This document shows positions 26,811-34,935 of a stretch of 64,000 nt of DNA, piece by piece. Source of the DNA: Acidobacteriota bacterium (lineage in GTDB: Bacteria > Actinomycetota > Acidimicrobiia > Spongiisociales > UBA5794); contig JADFQA010000010.1 in NCBI GenBank assembly GCA_022562055.1, positions 18,652-82,651 of the forward strand, in the 5' to 3' direction. Position 1 is the first letter of the stretch. The number at the start of each line of letters is the position of its first letter. The position numbers and the translations under genes were made by a program. Below the pieces are notes generated by a model. It was not told the DNA's origin. It did not search any database and saw only the letters and a list, made by a program, of their open reading frames with translations.

Positions 26811-26853
26811 ACGGATACCGCTCCGGCGACAACCGTCGTGCAACAACGAACAG

Positions 26854-26876
26854 AGCGACCTGAGGGTCGCTTTTTT
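26854..26876 (+). terminator. Intrinsic terminator after erpA
   Basis: AGCGACC-TGAG-GGTCGCT forms a 7-bp stem with a 4-base loop and runs directly into a T tract at 26871-26876. It ends the ErpA-like transcript 44 bases after its stop. Confidence 0.85.
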
Positions 26877-27011
26877 CGTGCGAGCACACCGGCCGCGGCG
26901 AAACAACCGAGTCCCGTGTCGATGGCCACCTTTGCATGCCGGTTCTGTTCGTGTCGTGGTTGATTTCAGTTAGCCTTGCCTGGCAGCAACTCTTCTAGGA
27001 GCGTGACTGAC

Positions 27012-27392
27012 ATGCCAAAACTCATACCTGACCTTCCCAACGCCGCCACACCGATTGGTCCGTACTCGGTGGCCTGTGAAGCGAATGGGTTCGTGTACAT
27101 CTCGGGTCAGATCCCGGTCGACCCTGCTACCGGCGAAGGTGTGCAAGGCGATGCCGCTGTGCAGGCTGCTCGCGTGATGGAGAACATTTCGTTGCTGCTC
27201 AGCGATCTTGGCATGGACTTCACCAACGTTGTGAAAACGACCATTTTCTTGACTGACATGAGCGACTTCGCCAAGGTCAACGCGGTGTACGCCGAACGTT
27301 TCCCGGTCGATCCTCCAGCGCGCTCCACCGTAGAGGTGTCTGCTCTTCCGGGTGGTTACAACGTTGAGATCGAAACCATCGCTACCCGCTAA
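27012..27392 (+). CDS. ridA: RidA family protein
   Basis: Deaminates reactive enamine/imine intermediates such as 2-aminoacrylate. 126 residues with the family order: NAATPIGPYSVACEANGFVY, ISGQIPVDPATGE, NVVKTTIFLTDMSDFAKVN and PARSTVEVSALPGGYNVEIE, where the Arg is the one that binds the carboxylate. ATG 27012 is preceded by TAGGAGC. An ALDH gene follows 52 bases later on the same strand, suggesting shared transcription. Confidence 0.94.
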   Translation: MPKLIPDLPNAATPIGPYSVACEANGFVYISGQIPVDPATGEGVQGDAAVQAARVMENISLLLSDLGMDFTNVVKTTIFLTDMSDFAKVNAVYAERFPVDPPARSTVEVSALPGGYNVEIETIATR

Positions 27393-27444
27393 ACCTGCAC
27401 CGACGGAAACCAGCCCACCACATCACACCTTTTCGGGAGAACCC

Positions 27445-28959
27445 ATGGATCGAGCAAACCTTCTCAGAGAACTTGGCATCAGCGAAACCAATTCTGGTGT
27501 GTACGCGGGGGGTTGGCGGGACGCCGGTGGTCAATCAATCACCAGCGAGAACCCCGCAACCGCTGAACCGATTGCATCGGTCACGATGGCCAACAGCTCC
27601 GATTTTGAGGCGACGGTCCAATCTGCCGAGGAGACATTTGCACGGTGGCGGATGGTACCTGCCCCTCAGCGTGGCGACTATGTCCGCCAGATCACTCTTG
27701 CCCTTCGTGACTACAAGGAGCCGCTTGGTGCGCTCGTTTCGATGGAGATGGGCAAGATCCTCCCCGAGGGTCTTGGTGAAGTTCAGGAGATGATCGACGT
27801 CGGAGACTTCGCGGTTGGTCTGTCTCGCCAACTCTATGGACTCACCATGCCGTCGGAACGGCCACGCCACCGCATGTACGAGCAGTGGCATCCGCTAGGT
27901 CCTGTTGGGATCATCACTGCCTTCAACTTCCCGGTTGCCGTTTGGGCTTGGAACGCCTTGCTTGCCGCGGTGTGTGGTGACACGATGATCTGGAAACCTT
28001 CTCCTGCGGTGCCGCTCACGTCGATCGCGGTGACGAATATCGTCCACGAAGTCATGGCGGGCACCGGGTTTGAGGGTGTGTTCAACCTTGCTGTCGGTGA
28101 CGTCGATCCTGTCGGGGAAGCAATGGTGAACGACCCACGCATCCCGCTGATTTCTGCAACCGGGTCGACTCGTATGGGCACGATTGTTGGCACCGCGGTG
28201 GCGCGACGCCTCGGCCGATCGCTGTTGGAACTTGGCGGAAACAACGCCATCATCGCTCTTGACGACGCTGATCCCGAGCTGTTGTTGCGTGGCGCACTCT
28301 TTTCCGCCGTCGGTACCGCAGGCCAGCGTTGCACGAGTCTGCGACGTTTGATCGTTCAGAAGGACGCGACCGCAAAACTTGTCGGTCCGCTTGTGGAGGC
28401 GTACGGCACCATCCCGATCGGCGATCCGCTCGACGACGGCACACTGATGGGTCCGCTTATCAACCAATCCGCCGTCGAGACGACCTCGGCGGCTGTCGCC
28501 ATTGCGCAAGAACAAGGCGGAGAGGTTCTCTTTGGGGGAAATCCGATTGCAGGCGACGGGTACTTCTTCGAACCAACCTTGATCCGTATCCCCGCTGACG
28601 CTGCAATCGTACAAGAGGAGACCTTTGGTCCGATCATGTGGCTCATCGAAGTTGAAGATCTCGATGAGGCGTTGGCGGTGCAGAACGGTGTGCGACAGGG
28701 GCTCTCGTCGGCAATCTTCACGGATTCGATACGGTCCGCGGAACGGTTTCTCTCCGCGGAGGGCTCTGATTGCGGAATTGCGAACGTCAACATTGGCACC
28801 TCAGGAGCCGAAATCGGCGGCGCATTCGGCGGCGAGAAGGAGACCGGCGGTGGCCGCGAGTCCGGGTCCGATGCGTGGAAGGCATATATGCGACGCCAGA
28901 CGGTCACGATCAACTGGTCGTCCGACCTGCCGCTGGCGCAGGGCATCGAGTTCGGCTAG
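27445..28959 (+). CDS. ALDH7-type aldehyde dehydrogenase (alpha-aminoadipic semialdehyde dehydrogenase-like)
   Basis: 504 residues. The N-terminus (LLRELGISETNSGVYAGGW) and LELGGNNAIIALDDADPELL with the catalytic Cys in GTAGQRCTSLRRLIVQ are hallmarks of the ALDH7 subfamily, which oxidises aminoadipate semialdehyde in lysine breakdown and some betaine or other aldehydes. The general-base Glu is in LELGG. The C-terminal GAEIGGAFGGEKETGGGRES is also ALDH7-like. RidA lies directly upstream, which fits an amino-acid catabolic unit, though no other lysine-degradation gene is here. ATG 27445 has GGGAGA in front. Confidence 0.92.
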   Translation: MDRANLLRELGISETNSGVYAGGWRDAGGQSITSENPATAEPIASVTMANSSDFEATVQSAEETFARWRMVPAPQRGDYVRQITLALRDYKEPLGALVSMEMGKILPEGLGEVQEMIDVGDFAVGLSRQLYGLTMPSERPRHRMYEQWHPLGPVGIITAFNFPVAVWAWNALLAAVCGDTMIWKPSPAVPLTSIAVTNIVHEVMAGTGFEGVFNLAVGDVDPVGEAMVNDPRIPLISATGSTRMGTIVGTAVARRLGRSLLELGGNNAIIALDDADPELLLRGALFSAVGTAGQRCTSLRRLIVQKDATAKLVGPLVEAYGTIPIGDPLDDGTLMGPLINQSAVETTSAAVAIAQEQGGEVLFGGNPIAGDGYFFEPTLIRIPADAAIVQEETFGPIMWLIEVEDLDEALAVQNGVRQGLSSAIFTDSIRSAERFLSAEGSDCGIANVNIGTSGAEIGGAFGGEKETGGGRESGSDAWKAYMRRQTVTINWSSDLPLAQGIEFG

Positions 28960-29004
28960 GTGCCCGCCGCTCTCAGCTAGGAGGGCCGGGCGCGAACATC
29001 GATG

Positions 29005-29913
29005 TCAGGTCTCGCGTTTGACGGCGTGCCCGCCAAACTGGTTCCGCATGGCTGATAACAACCGATCGGCGTATTCGACCTCGTCACGCGATCCGATGCG
29101 ACGCATGAGCGAGAGAGAAATGACAGGCGCAGATACGTTGAGGTCGATCGCTTCAAATACCGTCCAACGTCCTTCCCCAGAGTCGGGTACGAACGGTGCG
29201 ATCCCGTCCATTGTCGGGTTTTCGTCGAGGGCCGACTCGATGAGTTCGAGAAGCCATGATCGCACGACGCTGCCGTGGTGCCAGATCGACGCTATCTGGG
29301 CAAGGTCGAAGCCGTAATCGTCCTTCGCCTCCATGAGGGCGAACCCCTCCGCGTAGGCCTGCATTAGACCGTATTCGATGCCGTTGTGGACCATTTTCAC
29401 ATAGTGACCGGCGCCCGAGTCACCCGTGCGCCCCCACCCTTCGTCAGGTGCCGGCGCCAGCGTTTCGAAAATCGGCCGTAGGTATTCGACGGTGTCGTGA
29501 TCTCCTCCGATCATCATCGAATACCCCTGTGCAAGCCCCCAGATTCCTCCACTTGTGCCTACGTCGACAAAGTGGTGACCTTTTTCGCGCAACATTTCGG
29601 CGCGGCGCTGCGTGTCCTTGTAGTTCGAGTTTCCACCGTCGATGACGATGTCCCCCTTGCTAAGGAAAGGCAGCAGCGCATCGATGGTGGAGTCCACTGG
29701 CGCTCCAGACGGCACCATGATCCACAAGATCTTTGGTGTAGGTAGCTTGCCCACGAGTTCTTCGAGAGAGTCGACCCCTTCGGCGCCACGTTCGATGAGG
29801 CCGGCAACGGCCTCCGGGTTCAAGTCGAACCCGACAACTCGGTGGCCGCCTCTTACGAGCCGGTCAGCCATGTTGGCCCCCATCTTTCCCAGCCCGATCA
29901 TGCCAATTTCCAT
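29005..29913 (-). CDS. gnd: 6-phosphogluconate dehydrogenase, short (300-residue) type
   Basis: Oxidatively decarboxylates 6-phosphogluconate to ribulose 5-phosphate. 302 residues, much shorter than the 470-residue enterobacterial type and typical of the short form, often NAD-preferring. GMIGLGKMGANMADRLVRGG is the nucleotide site; DVGTSGGIWGLAQGYSMMIGG and GHYVKMVHNGIEYGLMQAYAE contain the substrate motif and catalytic Lys. ATG 29913 has AGGAGA in front and so is preferred over an ATG at 29931 that overlaps the HAD stop. It follows the HAD phosphatase gene on the same strand. Confidence 0.94.
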   Translation of the reverse strand: MEIGMIGLGKMGANMADRLVRGGHRVVGFDLNPEAVAGLIERGAEGVDSLEELVGKLPTPKILWIMVPSGAPVDSTIDALLPFLSKGDIVIDGGNSNYKDTQRRAEMLREKGHHFVDVGTSGGIWGLAQGYSMMIGGDHDTVEYLRPIFETLAPAPDEGWGRTGDSGAGHYVKMVHNGIEYGLMQAYAEGFALMEAKDDYGFDLAQIASIWHHGSVVRSWLLELIESALDENPTMDGIAPFVPDSGEGRWTVFEAIDLNVSAPVISLSLMRRIGSRDEVEYADRLLSAMRNQFGGHAVKRET

Positions 29914-29927
29914 TGTGTTCTCCTGTG

Positions 29928-30539
29928 TCATACCGCTACGCCGAGGCTTTCCAGCGAGTCCCTCAGATTGGCAACGTTGGTGAAGTGGATCGGGATGATG
30001 CCCGCCAGGTCAGCACACTCCAGGTTGAGTTCCCGATCGTCGATGAAAACGCACTGGTCGGGGTCGTGTTGTGTGATGTCGACTGCAACCTTGTATATCG
30101 CTTGATCCGGCTTCGCTAATCCGAGGTAGCTCGACGAGAAGAACACCGAGAACGACTCACGTAGTCCAAACTTCTCGATGCGATAGTCGTTCAGTTCGCG
30201 TGACTCGTTGTTGAGGGTGGCCAAGAGGTATTTACCGGTGCGGGCGAGTTCGCGCGCTAGGTCCAGCGTGCCTGGGAGAACCGTCGACTGAGTTTTCATA
30301 AACTCGATGAACCCCGGCTCGGAGAAGTCTCGCTGCCGGTAGAACACCGTGCGTCCGAGGTACTCGGAAATCGACAGATGACCCTTCTCGAAGTCGAGCG
30401 CAACGAATTCGTGACGATCTTGGAACTCCTCCCAGTCGAGTCCGAATCGCTCGCACGCTATTCGGCGAGAGGACCTATCCCACCCGTTGCTAAGCAACAC
30501 GCCGCCTACGTCGAAGAACAACACTTTGATATCAGCCAT
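29928..30539 (-). CDS. HAD-superfamily phosphatase, YihX-like
   Basis: 203 residues. The nucleophile motif is KVLFFDVGGVLLSNGW, where the second acidic residue of the usual DxD is replaced by Gly-Gly as in YihX and epoxide-hydrolase-type HADs. ATLNNESRELNDYRI is motif II, LAKPDQAIYKVAV motif III and CVFIDDRELNLE motif IV. YihX acts on glucose-1-phosphate and similar sugar phosphates, which would fit gnd next to it; the substrate here is inferred. ATG 30539 has AAAGGTGG upstream. Confidence 0.87.
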   Translation of the reverse strand: MADIKVLFFDVGGVLLSNGWDRSSRRIACERFGLDWEEFQDRHEFVALDFEKGHLSISEYLGRTVFYRQRDFSEPGFIEFMKTQSTVLPGTLDLARELARTGKYLLATLNNESRELNDYRIEKFGLRESFSVFFSSSYLGLAKPDQAIYKVAVDITQHDPDQCVFIDDRELNLECADLAGIIPIHFTNVANLRDSLESLGVAV

Positions 30540-30748
30540 GGTGCCCACCTTTCAGATTGACCGCACACCGACCCCGGTACTCGACGTCGTTGCTGGGGGA
30601 TGATTTGCCGACAAAAGACCAAGTTCGTCGTGTAGTGGACGATAGCGGCGCACAATGGCGTCTCTTTGTGACCGGTGGTGCTGAACCGACCGTCGCACCA
30701 CGCGGAGCCGATGCTCGGTGTGTATTGGGTCGACGCTGTAGGTGGCTG

Positions 30749-31141
30749 CTAAAGCGTGTCGAATGGACCAGCGGTGGAGTCTCGCGGGAGTGGTTCTCCG
30801 CAGAACTGGCAGGCGGTCAGTCCCGGTGCGACCATCGAATCACAGTTCGCACACCGGTGCGCTTTTGCCGAAATGGTGCCGTCGACGACGCCGTCGGCTG
30901 CGTCGATCTCTTCGATTCGTTGAAGGAGCTGCTCCTGGGTGGCGCCGTTCTCTTCCATGATCGACCACATCGCTGCGGACATCAGCACAAGGCGGTTGAT
31001 CCGTTCAGAGATGTCTTCGATGTCGTCGACCGAAACACTCGAGTGGGCCGGTATCGACGCGGCACGTTGCACGGTGTTCGCAGCTGCCCGCTGACCCATT
31101 GCGTATGCAAGAAAGAATCCAACACTCATGAACAATGCCAT
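30749..31141 (-). CDS. Small membrane protein with C-terminal zinc ribbon
   Basis: 130 residues, family not recognised. One membrane helix at the N-terminus (ALFMSVGFFLAYAMGQRAA), a helical stretch of about 60 residues with coiled-coil character (SERINRLVLMSAAMW, ATQEQLLQRIEEIDAA), then a zinc ribbon with CANC and CQFC separated by 11 residues. The domain faces the cytoplasm or exterior depending on orientation, which the sequence does not settle. The start may be ATG 31141 or ATG 31129. It lies after the ABC transporter genes on the same strand, 96 bases away. Confidence 0.65.
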   Translation of the reverse strand: MALFMSVGFFLAYAMGQRAAANTVQRAASIPAHSSVSVDDIEDISERINRLVLMSAAMWSIMEENGATQEQLLQRIEEIDAADGVVDGTISAKAHRCANCDSMVAPGLTACQFCGEPLPRDSTAGPFDTL

Positions 31142-31237
31142 CGGCCAGCTATGGGAGTCTCTTGAGTGAGCGAGATGGTCTCCACGGGATTCGCGACATC
31201 TAGCTGCGGCGTCTGGGGCGCTGCTTCTTGTGCTCTG

Positions 31238-31921
31238 TTAGCCGTGGATGATCTTGGTGATCACCTCGGGGTCGGGCTCACCGTCGTAGACGAGTTCGCC
31301 GTCTCGCAACCCGACACACCTCGTCGCAATAGCAGTGATATTTGTTTGGTGGGTCGAAACAACAACGGCGACCCCGTCAGCGGCGAGCGACTTGAGGATG
31401 TCAACCAGCGTTTGCTGGCCGGTGGCGTCGATGCCAAGAAACGGCTCGTCGATCAACAGTAGTTTGAACGGGCGCACCAGACCGATGACGATTGCCGCCT
31501 TCTGGCGCATCCCGCGTGAGAACTTTGCGGGTAGCCCGTCTGCACGGTCCGTGAGACGGAACCCTTCGAGCAGATCGGTGGCCGCAGCCTCCCAATCCGG
31601 CGTGCTGTGGAGCGCGGCGTTATAGGCAATGTGTTCCCACAAGGTGAGGTCGTCGTAGAGGATGGGTTGGTCAGGCAGATAACTGCGGGCGATGCGGGCT
31701 CTCACGCTGTCAGCTGAGGAACCCACGATCAGTGCCTCACCCTCGGTTGCCTTCAGCAGACCCGCCGCGAGGCCAAGCATCGTGCTTTTGCCCGAGCCGT
31801 TGTGGCCAACAAGAAGCAGTAGCTCTCCGGCGTGGACCTCAAGATCGAGAGGAGCAAGGCCAAAGCCGTCGCCGTAGTCCTTTGCCACGCCCTGGGCTTC
31901 AAACACTGGTGTTCGGCTCAT
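31238..31921 (-). CDS. ABC transporter ATP-binding protein
   Basis: 227 residues with Walker A LLLLVGHNGSGKSTMLGLAA, a Q-loop region (SYLPDQPILYDDLTLWEH), the signature LPAKFSRGMRQKAAIVIGLV in which the usual LSGGQ reads FSRGM, Walker B LLLIDEPFLGID and the switch His in VVVSTHQTN. The FSRGM signature is that of ABC-2-type export systems (CcmA/DRA subfamily). ATG 31921 forms an ATGA overlap with the permease gene upstream, so the two make one transporter. The exported substrate is unknown. Confidence 0.92.
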   Translation of the reverse strand: MSRTPVFEAQGVAKDYGDGFGLAPLDLEVHAGELLLLVGHNGSGKSTMLGLAAGLLKATEGEALIVGSSADSVRARIARSYLPDQPILYDDLTLWEHIAYNAALHSTPDWEAAATDLLEGFRLTDRADGLPAKFSRGMRQKAAIVIGLVRPFKLLLIDEPFLGIDATGQQTLVDILKSLAADGVAVVVSTHQTNITAIATRCVGLRDGELVYDGEPDPEVITKIIHG

Positions 31922-33429
31922 ATCAACCCGGGACTCTTGCGAGATATCCACAGCAGGGCTGCACCAGTTCCGAGCGCCCCGAGGGCGACCGTGTTCGGCA
32001 AAAACAAGTTGGGCAGAGATCCGGCGGCAAGCCCGGCGACGATCGGGGCGAAAGGCAAGACCACAATGACCGGTGGCAACACGATGCGGATCACTACTGC
32101 AAGACCAAACAGCTCGCTACTCGCCGCCGTGTCTGGGACTCCCAGCAGTGTGCTGACAGCGGCCGCACCCGCAGCCGCCAGTGCTGCCACCGGGAATGCC
32201 ACAATCGCGATCGGTAGGGTGTCGAGGCCTCCCACTGCTGTAGCGGCGACTATCGAGACGTATGCCACGGCCAGCATTGATACTGCGGCGGACAGGGTAA
32301 AACGTACGGCCAGTTCACCAGGTTCGGCGGGGTATGTGACCCACCGACCCGGGTTGTCCACCTCTTGCGCGAGAGGCTCGGTGAAGTCGAAGCCTGCGAC
32401 GAGCATCAAGAGACCTGACAGCAGTGCGAATGCCGCGACACCCCGGTTGGCCAGACCGAGACCGATGCCGGCGCCGATGCCGATCACGAATATTCTGATG
32501 ACGGCGGGCAGCGGGAGTCGTAGATGACTGTGCAAGCTGCGGCGAAACACAGGGAAGCGTGTTCCGGTCGACCGTGGAATCGGAATCCATGGACGCGCAC
32601 GGTACGTGTGGTTCGCGAGGCGTCGGCGCAGCAACACGACGGTGCGGAGATCGTTCATCGTGAGGGCAAAGCGTATCTGGTTTACAAGGCCAGACCTCTG
32701 CACTGACGCTTCGAGCGAGAATCCGCCAGCGCTTTGGAAGCCGACGACGACGATGGCCGCGACCATGGCAACGCCGACGAACGTGAGAGAGCTTCCCGAA
32801 ATCGGCCACAAGCCGATACGACCGATGAGTGTGAACGGTGACGTCGTCGATGTCGACGCAATGTCAAACACCGACCATCCCAAAAGAGCCAGGGCCGCGG
32901 TGGTAGCAGCCACTGGTCGCAGCGACAGGCCTGAGACGACAAGTGCCGAACCAAACAGCAGCAGTCCGGCAAGGCCACCGACGATACCGAACCCGAGCAC
33001 AAACTCGACGGCGTTGCCGGGAAGTGATGCTGAAATCGCCAGTCCCAGACCCGCTCCTCCCGCGGTACCCCAGGTGACGGCGGTCCTAAATTGGCGCAAC
33101 GCCTCCCGACGCGCCACGAATGCGCGGTCGACCGGCGATTGGAGAACGTACTGAACCGTCGCTGCTTCGAACACGAGTGGTCCGCCGTGGATCCCCGACC
33201 GCACACCGAGGTACAGGGCAAGAACGACGACAGCACCGAGGACGGCTGGTCCCCAGCGGGCCAAATCTTCTATCGCGGCCGTACTGATTTCGCTCTGCGG
33301 CAACAAGGAAGCGACGACCGCGACGACCATCGCCATGACAAAGCCAGCGACATAGGCTTGGTAGATGGCCTCCCAGAAGTCGATAACGGTGCGCCTTGTT
33401 TTGCGCCGAGCCCGTTCCAGGTCGAGCAC
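31918..33429 (-). CDS. ABC-2-like multi-pass membrane permease
   Basis: About 503 residues with 12 or so hydrophobic segments, in pairs with cytoplasmic linkers; for example YVAGFVMAMVVAVVAS, WGPAVLGAVVVLALYLG, FVLGFGIVGGLAGLLLFGSA and IRIVLPPVIVVLPFAPIVAG. Its tight overlap with the ATPase gene marks it as the transporter's membrane half. Start GTG 33429 is preceded by TAGGA at 11 bases; an open frame continues to a GTG at 33525, so the start is uncertain. Two basic regions (ARRKTRRTV, VLLRRRLAN) are likely cytoplasmic. Confidence 0.8.
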   Translation of the reverse strand: MLDLERARRKTRRTVIDFWEAIYQAYVAGFVMAMVVAVVASLLPQSEISTAAIEDLARWGPAVLGAVVVLALYLGVRSGIHGGPLVFEAATVQYVLQSPVDRAFVARREALRQFRTAVTWGTAGGAGLGLAISASLPGNAVEFVLGFGIVGGLAGLLLFGSALVVSGLSLRPVAATTAALALLGWSVFDIASTSTTSPFTLIGRIGLWPISGSSLTFVGVAMVAAIVVVGFQSAGGFSLEASVQRSGLVNQIRFALTMNDLRTVVLLRRRLANHTYRARPWIPIPRSTGTRFPVFRRSLHSHLRLPLPAVIRIFVIGIGAGIGLGLANRGVAAFALLSGLLMLVAGFDFTEPLAQEVDNPGRWVTYPAEPGELAVRFTLSAAVSMLAVAYVSIVAATAVGGLDTLPIAIVAFPVAALAAAGAAAVSTLLGVPDTAASSELFGLAVVIRIVLPPVIVVLPFAPIVAGLAAGSLPNLFLPNTVALGALGTGAALLWISRKSPGLI

Positions 33430-33899
33430 GACATTTCTGATCCTAGTTTGTGAGTCGTCGATAACTTCGCAATCCCTGGTAGACCGCCAACGGGCGGACG
33501 CGTCGTTGACAGTATTGCACCGCACCGCAGCCCCGATTCTCCCTGCCTGGCGGGGTTCCCGGCGCTTCGCGGTCTTTCACACGCGGTGTATTGGACTCGG
33601 GGTCCGAGCTCGTTCCCTCCATTACTCTAAAAGTCTTCTAGTACTGGAGAGAACGGAGATCTCGTGCAAAAGCGACTTTCGACGGTGCTGCAACTCCCCG
33701 CTGGCGAAGTGGAACCAGGATTGCTCTGGTCGAGAACTAGTGGTTCGATAATAAGAGTATTTTGGCCTCGCCGCTGTTGCGGCCATTGGAGTCGCCGCCG
33801 ACTCGCTGTCGGCGCGTAGCTTTGCAGGTCTGATCGGGCGGGATTGAGCGGAAGAGTGGAACGAGTTCGATGGAAGGCCTGGCTCGGGAGGAATAGGTG
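33430..33899. other. Stretch without a recognised gene
   Basis: About 470 bases between the ABC permease start and the frame of the small repeat protein. Open frames here have no family resemblance and irregular codon use. It should contain the promoter of the ABC operon. No RNA gene, terminator or repeat was seen. Confidence 0.5.
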
Positions 33900-34223
33900 T
33901 CAGTCCATGTTGAGGTCGAACTGGTCGCCGCTTTCGTTGTCCTCGCGGACGATTGCCCTTGACTGTTCTTCTTCGATCACATGCTCCATTTCTGGTTTGA
34001 AAATGGCGGCGACACCAAGAGCTGCTTAGGACCGCGAACCCTTCTCGCCCTTCGGGTAGAGATATCCCTGTTCGACAAGCCACGGTCGCGCCACGGTTGA
34101 GGCGACGACGGCCAAAATCGAGGCGACGACGGCCAAAATCGAGGCGACGACGGCCAAAATCGAGGCGACGACGGCCAAAATGAGTGGTATTCCGAGGATG
34201 ATGAAGAAGATCCACAAAATCAT
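33900..34223 (-). CDS. Small membrane protein with four ILAVVAS repeats, interrupted by an in-frame TAA
   Basis: ATG 34223 opens MILWIFFIILGIPL, followed by four exact copies of the heptapeptide ILAVVAS, then a soluble stretch ending GEKGSRS at a TAA (34026-34028), 65 residues in all. The same frame then runs on without a further stop for 41 codons: ALGVAAIFKPEMEHVIEEE, then REDNESGDQFDLNMD and TGA at 33900. The part after the TAA has clear protein-like composition, with a hydrophobic start and a long acidic helix. So the gene was probably 107 codons and is cut by a nonsense change, or the TAA is read through. The only start codon that would make the tail alone is ATG 33989 (29 residues). Not a recognised family. 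Confidence 0.55.
34099..34182. repeat. Four tandem copies of a 21-base unit
   Basis: The unit GAGGCGACGACGGCCAAAAT plus one base repeats four times (34099, 34120, 34141, 34162); the last copy differs only in its final base. On the minus strand each unit encodes ILAVVAS, so the repeat lengthens a membrane segment seven residues at a time. Copies are identical in DNA, which points to recent slippage and easy copy-number change. Confidence 0.95.
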
Positions 34224-34239
34224 GGCACAACCGTAGTTG

Positions 34240-34276
34240 CGGCACGGCACTCATCCACGCGTTGTGTGCCGTGCCG
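34240..34276 (-). terminator. Hairpin after glnR
   Basis: CGGCACGGCAC and GTGCCGTGCCG form a perfect 11-bp stem around 15 bases, starting 8 bases past the glnR stop on the minus strand. There is no T tract, as is common for GC-rich actinobacterial terminators. It probably ends the glnA-glnR message. Confidence 0.6.
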
Positions 34277-34284
34277 ACTGGTCG

Positions 34285-34935
34285 TTACCCGAATCTGTAC
34301 CCAACCGAGCGGACGGTGGTGATCCATGACGAACGCTCTTCGCCGAGTTTTGAGCGCAGGCGCCGCACGTGCACATCAACCGTTCTGGCGCCGCCGAAGT
34401 AGTCGTACCCCCACACTTTCTTGAGGATTTGGTCTCGCGACCACACGCGGCCCTGGTTCTCAACAAAGAATCGCAGCAGCTCATATTCCATGAAAGTCAG
34501 GTCACGGGGGTCACCGCCCACCGTTGTCTGGTATGTCGCGGTGTTGAGTTCGAGGTCGCGGTATCTGAGTATGTCATCGTCTGTGACGGTTGTTTCGATC
34601 AGCGTGATTCGACCGAGCCGGGCTTGCAACTCTGCCCGATCAATCGGTGAGAGGATGAAGTCGGTGTAGCTGTCGTCGTCCGAGACGGTTGTCGTCATCG
34701 TCCGGTCAATAACAACCAGGACCGGGAGCGAGAACTCTGTCTTGAGCTTCGCCGCGACTGAGAGACAACGCCCAACATCTTCTGTGATTTCTACTACCGC
34801 CGCGGCCCATCCGAGTTCCGGCATCTTGGCTGCGACGTCGTCGAGGTTCTCGATCGGGATCGGCTGATACCCCGCCGCGACCAGTCCGGCAATGAGAGCG
34901 GACGTTGGGGTGGGTGGCCAGACAGGAACGTACAT
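34285..34935 (-). CDS. glnR: GlnR-like orphan response regulator
   Basis: 216 residues: a degenerate receiver domain (1 to about 115) and an OmpR-type winged helix (about 125 to 216) with LTFMEYELLRFFVENQGRVW, LKKVWGYDYFGGARTVDVHV and ITTVRSVGYRF. GlnR controls nitrogen assimilation in actinobacteria and works without a partner kinase. The receiver has no Asp pair at the start (MYVPVWPPTP) and the usual phosphorylated Asp is Glu in AAVVEITEDVG, fitting a phosphorylation-independent regulator. ATG 34935 overlaps the glnA stop by one base. A GlnR-box-like repeat lies in front of the operon. PhoP-like or other OmpR types are less likely given the glutamine synthetase genes on both sides. Confidence 0.85.
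   Translation of the reverse strand: MYVPVWPPTPTSALIAGLVAAGYQPIPIENLDDVAAKMPELGWAAAVVEITEDVGRCLSVAAKLKTEFSLPVLVVIDRTMTTTVSDDDSYTDFILSPIDRAELQARLGRITLIETTVTDDDILRYRDLELNTATYQTTVGGDPRDLTFMEYELLRFFVENQGRVWSRDQILKKVWGYDYFGGARTVDVHVRRLRSKLGEERSSWITTVRSVGYRFG

Noticed and set aside
30557..31165. 202-codon open frame on the plus strand
   Set aside because: Opposite the zinc-ribbon gene, whose frame has a membrane helix and paired CxxC motifs; this one has scattered residues without a pattern.
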